Assembly: GCA_020048295.1 (NCBI GenBank) | Contig: JAIFMT010000114.1 | Coordinates: forward strand, 1-6,628 | DNA: 6,628 bases | Reading direction: 5' to 3' | DNA from: Rhodoferax sp. | GTDB taxonomy: Bacteria > Pseudomonadota > Gammaproteobacteria > Burkholderiales > Burkholderiaceae | In this document: positions 1-5,404 of the stretch, piece by piece | Layout of the letters: each line of letters starts with the position of its first letter | Position numbering within the stretch: position 1 is the stretch's first letter | Translations under genes and position numbers: made by a program | Notes under the pieces: model-generated | The model's database searches: none | What the model was told of the DNA's origin: nothing | What the model saw: the letters and a program-made list of their open reading frames with translations, nothing else

Positions 1-652
1 CCAATCCCACCGGCACGTTGGATGCGCTCACCCGCAGGCGTGCGCCGCAGGAGTCACCGCTCTTGCGCAACGCATTCATGTAGTCCTCCAGCGCGCTCAC
101 GTCAGCCACCGGGGCAAAAAACGGGTTGTTATGCACATGCTCCCACGACTCGAAAGCGATGGGCACACTGCCAATTTGCGTCATGCAGCCACGAAAAACG
201 GTGCCGTATTTCTCAAACAGCCACTTTTTGGCCACCGCGCCAGCTGCCACGGTGGGCGCGGTGAGGCGCGCGCTTGACCGGCCACCACCACGCGGGTCAC
301 GGATACCGTATTTCTGAAAATAAGCATAGTCGGCGTGCCCCGGGCGAAAGGTCTGCACGATGTTGCCGTAATCCTTGCTGCGCTGGTCGGTGTTTTTGAT
401 CAACAGACAAATCGGCGTGCCGGTGGTCTTGCCGTCATACACGCCGGACAGGATTTCAACGGCATCGGGCTCGTTGCGCTGGGTGACAAATTTGCTGGTG
501 CCGGGCCGGCGTCGGTCCAGGTCGTGCTGGATGTCGGCCTCGCACAGCGCCATGCCGGGCGGGCAGCCGTCAATCACGCAGCCAATGGCCGGGCCGTGGG
601 ATTCACCAAAGTTGGTGACAGTGAATAGGGTTCCAAAGGTGTTTCCGCTCAT
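1..652 (-). CDS. aroC: Chorismate synthase, N-terminal 217 residues (cut by window edge)
   Basis: Chorismate synthase converts 5-enolpyruvylshikimate-3-phosphate to chorismate with reduced FMN, the last step of the shikimate pathway, in the cytosol. The minus-strand frame opens with [10 protein letters not shown] and reads without interruption to the window edge. Family signatures are clear: [10 protein letters not shown] at residues 15-24, RRRPGTS at 47-53, FRPGHADY at 102-109 (with the conserved active-site His) and [13 protein letters not shown] at 121-133. The family is about 360 residues long, so about 150 C-terminal residues lie outside the window. The ATG at 652 is chosen because MSGNTFG is the usual beta/gammaproteobacterial start; no strong Shine-Dalgarno is visible, only a G-rich stretch that can form a hairpin (654-679). 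It lies 32 nt downstream of the CBS-domain gene on the same strand, so cotranscription is likely. No damage is seen in the visible part. Confidence 0.97.
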   Translation of the reverse strand, partial: MSGNTFGTLFTVTNFGESHGPAIGCVIDGCPPGMALCEADIQHDLDRRRPGTSKFVTQRNEPDAVEILSGVYDGKTTGTPICLLIKNTDQRSKDYGNIVQTFRPGHADYAYFQKYGIRDPRGGGRSSARLTAPTVAAGAVAKKWLFEKYGTVFRGCMTQIGSVPIAFESWEHVHNNPFFAPVADVSALEDYMNALRKSGDSCGARLRVSASNVPVGL

Positions 653-653
653 G

Positions 654-679
654 GGGCGGGATTATCCCCGACCCCGCCC
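654..679 (-). repeat. GC-rich inverted repeat in the aroC leader
   Basis: Between the CBS gene stop and the aroC start, GGGCGGG (654-660) and CCCGCCC (673-679) can form a 7-bp stem with a 12-nt loop. The loop side also carries a smaller alternative hairpin, GGGATTATCCC (658-668). On the mRNA the stem ends one base before the aroC ATG, where the ribosome would bind. No U-run follows, so it is not a standard intrinsic terminator. It may modulate aroC initiation in the CBS-aroC transcript; that role is inference only. Confidence 0.4.
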
Positions 680-684
680 GGCCA

Positions 685-1149
685 TCAGAGATTGGGCTGC
701 TCGGACTTGTCAGCACCCTCGGGCCAGTCGTGAATGTAGGCCTTGAGCATCTTGTTCTCAAAATTCTGGCTGTCCACCACGGCGCGCGCCACGTCGTGAA
801 AGCTGATCACACCCATCAGCATGCGCTGGTCCATCACCGGCATGTAGCGGGCATGGCGGTCAAGCATCATGCGGCGCACTTCGTCCATGTCGGTTTCCAT
901 GGTGCAGGTCAAGGGGTGGTCGTCCATGGCGGTGCGCACGATGGTGCGGGTAATGTCGCCACCGGTCTTGACCAGTATCTTGGTCAGCTCACGCACCGTC
1001 AACATGCCCACCAGTTCGCCGTGTTCCATCACCACCAGCGAACCAATATCGCGTTCCGCCATCAGCCCCAGCGCCTTGATCAGCGGTTCATCCGGATTGA
1101 CGGTGTAGAGCGTGCTGCCCTTGATGCGCAAAATATCGCTGACTTTCAT
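685..1149 (-). CDS. Tandem CBS-domain protein, 154 aa
   Basis: A small soluble protein made almost entirely of two CBS domains, roughly residues 1-60 and 71-128. Each ends in the typical strand-helix pattern: VGMLTVREL at 47-55 and MGVISFHDV at 112-120. CBS pairs form a Bateman module that usually binds adenine nucleotides and senses energy state or cofactor supply. No catalytic domain, membrane segment or signal peptide is attached, so the partner is unknown. The tail (about 129-154, including MLKAYIHDWPEG) is outside the CBS folds. The ATG at 1149 is supported by a good Shine-Dalgarno, GAGGAG at 1154-1159. The gene follows the GGDEF-EAL gene by 124 nt and precedes aroC by 32 nt on the same strand. 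A regulatory or chaperone-like role is all that can be inferred; similar proteins are often annotated inosine-5'-monophosphate dehydrogenase-related from the CBS match alone, which would be wrong here because the enzyme barrel is absent. Confidence 0.93.
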   Translation of the reverse strand: MKVSDILRIKGSTLYTVNPDEPLIKALGLMAERDIGSLVVMEHGELVGMLTVRELTKILVKTGGDITRTIVRTAMDDHPLTCTMETDMDEVRRMMLDRHARYMPVMDQRMLMGVISFHDVARAVVDSQNFENKMLKAYIHDWPEGADKSEQPNL

Positions 1150-1173
1150 GTTGCTCCTCGTTGAATGGGGTTT

Positions 1174-1255
1174 GAAACAGGCTACCGCAAGCGGGGCATC
1201 TTACTGGCAAATCGGCGTCCCCGGGTTCCTGATATCCCGGCGTTTACCCTGTGTA
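1174..1255 (-). promoter_or_regulatory. Candidate degenerate c-di-GMP-I (GEMM-I)-like riboswitch in the CBS-gene leader
   Basis: Read on the minus strand, this leader carries, in order, pieces resembling the c-di-GMP-I aptamer: CACAGGGTAAAC (1242-1253; Vibrio Vc2, recalled from memory, has CACAGGGCAAAC), a hairpin CCGGG/CCCGG (1236-1240 with 1221-1225), GGACGC (1215-1220), a second hairpin, then GGTAGCCTG. The second hairpin pairs TGCC and GTAAG (1200-1209, one bulged A) with CTTGC and GGTA (1183-1191). A closing stem ACAGG/CCTGT (1248-1252 with 1177-1181) would complete a three-way junction. The 82-nt length fits the class. Against it: the A-rich GACGCAAAGCC core reads GACGCCGATTTGCC, so the ligand-stacking adenine (A47 in Vc2) is missing, the first hairpin lacks a GAAA loop, and the 3' end is shortened. 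It ends 15 nt before the CBS Shine-Dalgarno, downstream of a c-di-GMP enzyme gene. It may be a diverged aptamer or chance. Confidence 0.3.
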
Positions 1256-1261
1256 CGCACC

Positions 1262-1273
1262 AAGCAGCTGCTT
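1262..1273. repeat. 12-bp perfect palindrome after the GGDEF-EAL stop codon
   Basis: AAGCAGCTGCTT is a perfect palindrome directly adjoining the stop codon of the GGDEF-EAL gene (stop at 1274-1276). It could be a protein-binding site or a weak transcript-end hairpin, but there is no loop and no U-run, so no role is assigned. Confidence 0.35.
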
Positions 1274-3454
1274 TCAAACTGGCAAGTTCAGCGGCAATTC
1301 GCGCAAAAAAAAGGCCTCGACCTCACTGGCCTCCACCGGTTTGGAATACAAGAAGCCTTGCGCCAGATCACAGCCCATGTCGCGCAGTGCCTGGTGCTGC
1401 GCCAGCGACTCAACGCCTTCCGCAATGACTTTCAAGCCCAGCTGATGCGCCATGACCACCACCGCCTGCGCCAGTGCCAGCTCCTGCGGGCTCATCAGCA
1501 GGCGGTCGATGGTGGCCTTTTCAATCTTGAAATACTCGATTTGCCGCTTGCGCATCTCGGCAAACGACGAAAAACCGGCACCCAGATGGTCGATGGCCAC
1601 CTGCGTTCCCGCATGCTGAAATTCGTCAAGTTGCGCGGCCACTGCCGTCGTCGTCTGATGCAGCAAGCCCTCCGAGATTTCAATCATAAAGCGCTGGCCA
1701 CTGATGCCGCTGGCATCAAGCTGCTCTTGCCACCGAATCCGGTGAACATTGGCCTGCAACAGCTGCATCGGCGACACGTTCAGCGAGATTTTGAAATCTT
1801 TGCCAAAGTGCGCCGACCAGCGTTGCGCCTGCTTGACGGCCTGCTCAAACACCCAGTCGCCCAGGCTATGCATCAAGCCGTATTCCTCAGCCAGCGGAAT
1901 GAACACGTTGGGGCCAATCAAACCCCGCTGCGGGTGAAACCAGCGCAGCAAGGCCTCCACCTTCTGCAACTGCCCGGTCTGCAGGGAAACAATCGGCTGG
2001 AAGAACAGCTTGAGCTGGTCATTGGTCATGGCCAGTCGCAAGTCCGCCATCAGTGCCAGGTGCTCATGCGCCTCTTGCTGCATGCCACGGGTGCAGAAAC
2101 AAAAACCGTTGCGCCCACCGCGCTTGGCTGCGTACATGGCCTGGTCGGCGCTCTGGATCAAGCCTTCCAGCTCAGTGGCATCGCCAGGGTACACGGCAAT
2201 GCCCATGCTGGCCGACACATTGACCGCGTGTTGCGCCACGTCAAACACCTGCGCCAGCGATCGCAAAATGCCATCGGCAATGATGCCAACCCGGGCCAGG
2301 TCTTCCAGATCAGGCAGCGTCACGGTGAACTCATCGCCCCCTAAGCGTGCCACCGTGTCCGAGGCGCGCACCTGGGCCGTAATGCGGCGCGCCGCCTCTT
2401 GCAACAATTGGTCGCCAGCATCGTGACCCAGCAAGTCATTGACCTCCTTGAAGTTGTCCAGATCAATGAAACACAAGGCCAGCTTGCGCCCACTGCGTTG
2501 CGCCTTGAGCAGTTCCTGCTGCAGCCGGTCATGAAACAAACGGCGGTTGGGCAGACCCGTCAGCATGTCGAAATTGGCTTGCCGCCAAATCAGCTCTTCG
2601 GCCAGCTTCTTCTCGGTGATGTCCGAAAACAGCGCCACGCGGCGGTGTACCGAGCCGTCGCTGTGATAGATCGTGTTGATGGTCAGCCATTCAGCGAAGT
2701 CCTCACCATTCTTGCGCCGGTTCCACAACTCACCCTGCCATTGCCCCTTGGCCTTGAGTGCCTGCCACATGGCCTGGTAAAACTCGCTGCTTTGCCGACC
2801 AGAACGGAGCAAGCTGGGGTCACGGCCAATCACTTCGTCGCGCGCATAGCCGGTCATGCTGCAAAACGCCGGGTTGATATCGACGATGCGGTTGCTGGCA
2901 TCGGTGACCAGCATGGCTTCGCTGCTGTGCTCGATCACCAGCGCGGCCAGACGCAATTTATCTTGTACCGCGCGCTGCGCCGTGACATCGCGCGCCGAAC
3001 CCACCACGCCAATGACTTGCCCATGGTCATCGATCAGCGGCGCTTTGTGCACATCAAGAAACAGCAACTTGCCCTGCGCGTAGCCGGCTTCGTCGAACTG
3101 CGTGGCTTTGCCGTTGTGCAACGTCTGCTCGTCAGATACCTGGCATTGCTCACCAAAGGTGTGCCAGCGCGGGTTGTCAGGATGCTCGGCGCGGGCCCGG
3201 TGGGCAAAAAACAGGTCGTCGCGGCCAATCGGCTCATCGGTATCGGCAGCACCCAGCATCTGCTCGCACATTGCCTTGTTGGCAAACAGAAAGCGTTTGT
3301 CCAGGTCCTTGGCCCAGATCAGATCGGTGACGTTGTCGCTGACCAGGCGCAGCAGCGTGGCCAGACGGTGCGCCTGCTCCTGCGAGGCGGCCAGCGCCTG
3401 TTCGATATGCCTGACATCAGCCTTATGTGCCGGCCCGAGAGCGGATCGGATCAT
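1274..3454 (-). CDS. PAS-PAS-GGDEF-EAL cyclic-di-GMP signalling protein, 726 aa
   Basis: A cytosolic sensor-effector with no membrane segment or signal peptide. A short N-terminal helix (about 10-35) leads into PAS 1 (about 35-160, ending GSARDVTAQ) and PAS 2 (about 168-281, ending LFSDITEKK). The GGDEF domain follows (about 293-450): LTGLPNRR at 298-305, FIDLDNFKEVND at 329-340, GHDAGD at 343-348, intact GGDEF at 372-376, and a product-inhibition site RASD at 363-366, five residues upstream. This half should be an active diguanylate cyclase making c-di-GMP from GTP. The EAL domain (about 465-720) keeps E500 of EALLR, N559, E592, D622, K643, E679 and Q699. However, the usual DDFGTG is DHLGAG (622-627) and KID is KIE (643-645), so phosphodiesterase activity is doubtful. 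The ATG at 3454 is the only in-frame start after the upstream stop (3497-3499), yet it lacks a Shine-Dalgarno; a strong one lies further upstream before an out-of-frame GTG. The start may therefore be coupled or frameshift-dependent. Confidence 0.95.
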   Translation of the reverse strand: MIRSALGPAHKADVRHIEQALAASQEQAHRLATLLRLVSDNVTDLIWAKDLDKRFLFANKAMCEQMLGAADTDEPIGRDDLFFAHRARAEHPDNPRWHTFGEQCQVSDEQTLHNGKATQFDEAGYAQGKLLFLDVHKAPLIDDHGQVIGVVGSARDVTAQRAVQDKLRLAALVIEHSSEAMLVTDASNRIVDINPAFCSMTGYARDEVIGRDPSLLRSGRQSSEFYQAMWQALKAKGQWQGELWNRRKNGEDFAEWLTINTIYHSDGSVHRRVALFSDITEKKLAEELIWRQANFDMLTGLPNRRLFHDRLQQELLKAQRSGRKLALCFIDLDNFKEVNDLLGHDAGDQLLQEAARRITAQVRASDTVARLGGDEFTVTLPDLEDLARVGIIADGILRSLAQVFDVAQHAVNVSASMGIAVYPGDATELEGLIQSADQAMYAAKRGGRNGFCFCTRGMQQEAHEHLALMADLRLAMTNDQLKLFFQPIVSLQTGQLQKVEALLRWFHPQRGLIGPNVFIPLAEEYGLMHSLGDWVFEQAVKQAQRWSAHFGKDFKISLNVSPMQLLQANVHRIRWQEQLDASGISGQRFMIEISEGLLHQTTTAVAAQLDEFQHAGTQVAIDHLGAGFSSFAEMRKRQIEYFKIEKATIDRLLMSPQELALAQAVVVMAHQLGLKVIAEGVESLAQHQALRDMGCDLAQGFLYSKPVEASEVEAFFLRELPLNLPV

Positions 3455-3495
3455 GGCTGCTGACCCACGTAGTGCGTTGTTTTTTTCGTTATCAC
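3451..3495 (-). CDS. 14-codon GTG mini-ORF overlapping the GGDEF-EAL start
   Basis: A GTG at 3495 sits 7 nt after GAGGAG (3503-3508) and opens a frame VITKKTTHYVGQQP that stops with TGA at 3451-3453. The stop overlaps the GGDEF-EAL ATG (3452-3454) as ATGA, the usual geometry of translational coupling. The Shine-Dalgarno quality and spacing are the best in the window, while the main ATG has none. Two readings are possible. Either this is a real leader peptide that loads ribosomes onto the main gene, or GTG is the ancestral start of the main gene, now one base out of frame in an A7 run (3480-3486). With A8 the N-terminus would read VITKKNNALRGSAA and then MIRSALGP. Confidence 0.45.
   Translation of the reverse strand: MITKKTTHYVGQQP
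3480..3486 (-). repeat. A7 homopolymer (slippage-prone tract)
   Basis: Seven consecutive A on the minus strand, seven T on the plus strand, lie between the well-placed GTG start (3495) and the GGDEF-EAL ATG (3454). One extra base joins the GTG to the main reading frame with no stop in between. Runs of this length are known sites of replication and RNA-polymerase slippage and of sequencing error. Confidence 0.6.
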
Positions 3496-3502
3496 GTTAA
3501 AT

Positions 3503-3508
3503 CTCCTC
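3503..3508 (-). promoter_or_regulatory. Strong Shine-Dalgarno before the out-of-frame GTG
   Basis: GAGGAG, inside AAGAGGAG, with a 7-nt spacer to GTG 3495. It is 48 nt from the main ATG, too far to serve it directly. It therefore argues that translation begins at the GTG. Confidence 0.65.
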
Positions 3509-3619
3509 TTTTTGCGATTGTGCCAAACCTCAGTAGCCCTGTGTCAGTGACGCTGCGTTACCCGGCTCATTCGCGGCCAAAAATGGCGATACAAGTCAAA
3601 ATAGCAGCAAAATGCAACA

Positions 3620-3634
3620 CTTGTTTGTAACAAG
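3620..3634 (+). promoter_or_regulatory. Hairpin over the ribosome-binding site of the MetY-like gene
   Basis: CTTGTT (3620-3625) and AACAAG (3629-3634) form a perfect 6-bp stem with a 3-nt TGT loop. The right arm shares AAG with the Shine-Dalgarno AAGGA (3632-3636), which is 5 nt before the chosen ATG at 3642. In mRNA the stem could partly mask the site. The stem is AU-rich and the loop short, so it is weak; alternatively it is an operator in the 146-bp divergent spacer (3496-3641), where I found no convincing sigma-70 promoter on either strand. Confidence 0.35.
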
Positions 3635-3641
3635 GAACGCC

Positions 3642-4841
3642 ATGCCCGGCTACGCTGACCCCGGTTTTGACACCCTCGCGCTGCACGCCGGCAGCGCCCC
3701 TGAGCCCGCCAGCGATACCAACGCCGCGCTAGAGCAGCGCATCGCCGCACTGGACGACGGCATCGGAGCGATTTCGGTGGCCAGCGGCCAGGCGGCGTTG
3801 CACCTGAGCATTGCCACGCTGATGGGCGCGGGCGGGCACATCGTGGCCAGCACAGCGCTGTGCAGCGGTTCGCGCCACCTGCTGAACTACACCTTGCGCC
3901 GCTTTGGCATTGCCACCACGTTTGTCAACCCGGATGACATCGATGGCTGGCGCGCTGCCGTGCAGCCCGCTACCCGGCTGTTTTTTGGTGAAACCGTGGG
4001 CCAACCCGGGCTGGAAGTGCTGGACATTCCCACCCTCAGCAGCATTGCGCACCAGGCCGGTGTGCCGCTGCTGGTTGATTCAACCCTGACCACGCCCTGG
4101 CTGATGAAGCCGCTGGAACTCGGCGCTGACCTGGTGTGCCACTCGACCGCGCCGCTTTTAAGTGGTCACGGCACGGTGATGGGCGGGCTGGTGGTGGATG
4201 GCGGCCGCTTTGACTGGGAGGCTCAAACAATGGCCGGCGGCGCGCCCCGGTTTCCCGAGCTGACGCAGCCCTACGACGGCTTTCACAACATGGTGTTCAG
4301 CGAGGAATCCACCGTGGGCGCTTTCCTGCTACGGGCGCGCCGTGAAGGTCTGCGCGACTTTGGTGCCTGCCTGAACCCACATTCGGCCTGGCTGATCTTG
4401 CAAGGCATCGAAACCTTGTCGCTGCGCATGACGCGGCACATGGAAAACACGCAAAAAGTGGTGGCGTTTCTGGCTGCTCAGCCGTTGGTGGCGCAGGTTG
4501 GCCACCCGCTGCTGGAAAGCCACCCCAGCCACGCATTGGCGGCCCGGCTGCTACCACGCGGTGCCGGGTCGGTGTTCAGCTTCGACTTGCACGGCAGCCG
4601 CACACAAGGCCAGGCGTTGGCTGAAAGCCTGCAGGTTTTCAGCCATCTGGCCAACGTGGGCGACTGCCGCAGCCTGGTGACTCACCCTGCCAGCACCACG
4701 CATTTCCGCATGGATGCTGCGGCGCTGGCCGCCTGCGGCATTACCCAGGGCACGATTCGCCTGAGCATCGGGCTGGAAGATGCCGATGATTTGATTGACG
4801 ACCTGAAACGCGCGCTGAAAGTGGCGCAAAAAACCGTATGA
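3642..4841 (+). CDS. MetY-family O-acetylhomoserine sulfhydrylase homologue, probable PLP-less pseudoenzyme (399 aa)
   Basis: A clear member of the Cys/Met metabolism PLP-dependent family, closest to MetY, which makes homocysteine from O-acetylhomoserine and sulfide. Family blocks are well kept: GFDTLALHAG (8-17), ASGQAALHL (47-55), LLVDSTLTTP (143-152), SGHGTVMGG (174-182), MVFSEESTV (217-225), FSHLANVGDCRSLVTHPAST (333-352) and TIRLSIGLED (371-380). Three PLP features are gone. The Schiff-base lysine of SATK is proline (STAP, P171). The PLP-stacking tyrosine of the ALYGG block is cysteine (C74). About 40 residues between ASD (23-25) and TNAALEQR are missing, which removes the PIYQTTSF and YTRISNP segments that bind PLP phosphate across the dimer. 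The family is usually 425-440 aa. The frame is open throughout. Start 3642 is preferred over ATG 3612 because of AAGGA at 3632-3636 and the usual MPGY N-terminus. It overlaps the ypeA-like gene by ATGA. Homology is sure; loss of catalysis is a strong inference. Confidence 0.93.
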   Translation: MPGYADPGFDTLALHAGSAPEPASDTNAALEQRIAALDDGIGAISVASGQAALHLSIATLMGAGGHIVASTALCSGSRHLLNYTLRRFGIATTFVNPDDIDGWRAAVQPATRLFFGETVGQPGLEVLDIPTLSSIAHQAGVPLLVDSTLTTPWLMKPLELGADLVCHSTAPLLSGHGTVMGGLVVDGGRFDWEAQTMAGGAPRFPELTQPYDGFHNMVFSEESTVGAFLLRARREGLRDFGACLNPHSAWLILQGIETLSLRMTRHMENTQKVVAFLAAQPLVAQVGHPLLESHPSHALAARLLPRGAGSVFSFDLHGSRTQGQALAESLQVFSHLANVGDCRSLVTHPASTTHFRMDAAALAACGITQGTIRLSIGLEDADDLIDDLKRALKVAQKTV

Positions 4842-5305
4842 CCATGAATATCCGAGCGTTTGCACCGTCTGACACCGAGACAGTGGTGGCGCTGTGGCGC
4901 AGCTGCGACCTGGTCCGGCCCTGGAACAACCCGTACCAGGACATTTTGCGCAAGCTGACGGTCAACCCCGAGCTGTTTCTGGTGGGCGAACTGGCCCTGG
5001 ACGGCACGGCACGCTTGGTGGCCAGCGCGATGTTTGGCTATGAAGGGCATCGCGGCTGGGTGAACTACCTGGCAGTGGCCCCCGACTGCCAGCGCCGCGG
5101 CTTTGCCGCGCAACTGATGGCGCAGGGCGAGGCGCTGCTGCTGGCCCGCGGCTGCCCCAAGCTGAGTTTGCAGGTGCGCAGCAGCAACACCGGCGTGATC
5201 GCCATGTATGCAAAACTGGGCTATTGCCAGGATGCTGCGGTGAGCCTGGGCAAGCGGCTGATTCATGACGCGCCACTGCCAGACCCCCGGCAGCCACCCG
5301 CCTGA
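4838..5305 (+). CDS. ypeA: YpeA-type GNAT acetyltransferase, 155 aa
   Basis: A GNAT-fold acetyl-CoA-dependent N-acetyltransferase of the YpeA group; its substrate is not known. The match is visible from end to end: LWRSCDLVRPWNNP (19-32), FLVGEL (47-52), GYEGHRGWVNYLAV (67-80), the acetyl-CoA pyrophosphate loop QRRGFA (85-90), ARGCPKLSLQV (103-113), the C-terminal MYAKLGY (123-129) and SLGKRLI (136-142). Length is near the family's usual 140-150 with a proline-rich tail. The ATG at 4838 overlaps the preceding TGA (ATGA), so it is probably translated by coupling with the MetY-like gene; ATG 4844 two codons on is an alternative start. The conserved sites all look intact, in contrast with its upstream neighbour. 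Confidence 0.93.
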   Translation: MTMNIRAFAPSDTETVVALWRSCDLVRPWNNPYQDILRKLTVNPELFLVGELALDGTARLVASAMFGYEGHRGWVNYLAVAPDCQRRGFAAQLMAQGEALLLARGCPKLSLQVRSSNTGVIAMYAKLGYCQDAAVSLGKRLIHDAPLPDPRQPPA

Positions 5306-5340
5306 GGTCCACCCCTGCTTTTGTCTTTGCTTTTATTTTT

Positions 5341-5380
5341 ATAGCTATTAGCGCACATCCATCAAGGGATAGAGGCCAAT
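5341..5380 (+). repeat. Possible degenerate copy of a dispersed Comamonadaceae intergenic repeat
   Basis: Within the 99-bp AT-rich spacer, ATAGCTATTAGCGC (5341-5354) is followed by AGGGATAGAGGCCAAT (5365-5380). From memory, Comamonadaceae genomes hold many short intergenic elements of the form ATAGCTG-x-T-x-GCGC, spacer, AGCGCTAGAGGCC-AA. This copy keeps both ends but the inner AGCGC arm is degenerate, so the usual stem would be weak. It is only one copy here, so the call rests on recollection. The spacer also has TATATA (5385-5390), a possible -10 box without a good -35. Confidence 0.35.
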
Positions 5381-5404
5381 TTCTTATATAAAACAAGTTC
5401 ACCC

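Noticed and set aside
730..1164. Plus-strand His-rich open frame of 144 codons opposite the CBS gene
   Set aside because: Composition (many His, Val, Ala) is what the antisense of a GC-rich coding frame gives; the opposite strand encodes clear CBS domains with a good Shine-Dalgarno.
1112..3463. Two long plus-strand open frames (410 and 354 codons) opposite the GGDEF-EAL gene
   Set aside because: They mirror the codons of a strongly recognisable PAS-PAS-GGDEF-EAL protein and show no domain or motif of their own; long antisense frames are common at this base composition.
3505..3530. Minus-strand TTTGGCAC-AATCGC resembling a sigma-54 promoter upstream of the GGDEF-EAL gene
   Set aside because: The GG and GC elements are 7 nt apart instead of 10, and the site would lie too close to the Shine-Dalgarno.
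3612..3641. Upstream ATG 3612 as the start of the MetY-like protein
   Set aside because: No Shine-Dalgarno precedes it and the extra ten residues do not resemble the family; ATG 3642 has AAGGA at the right distance and a typical N-terminus.
5306..5340. T-rich run after the ypeA-like gene as an intrinsic terminator
   Set aside because: The run is interrupted and no GC-rich hairpin directly precedes it.
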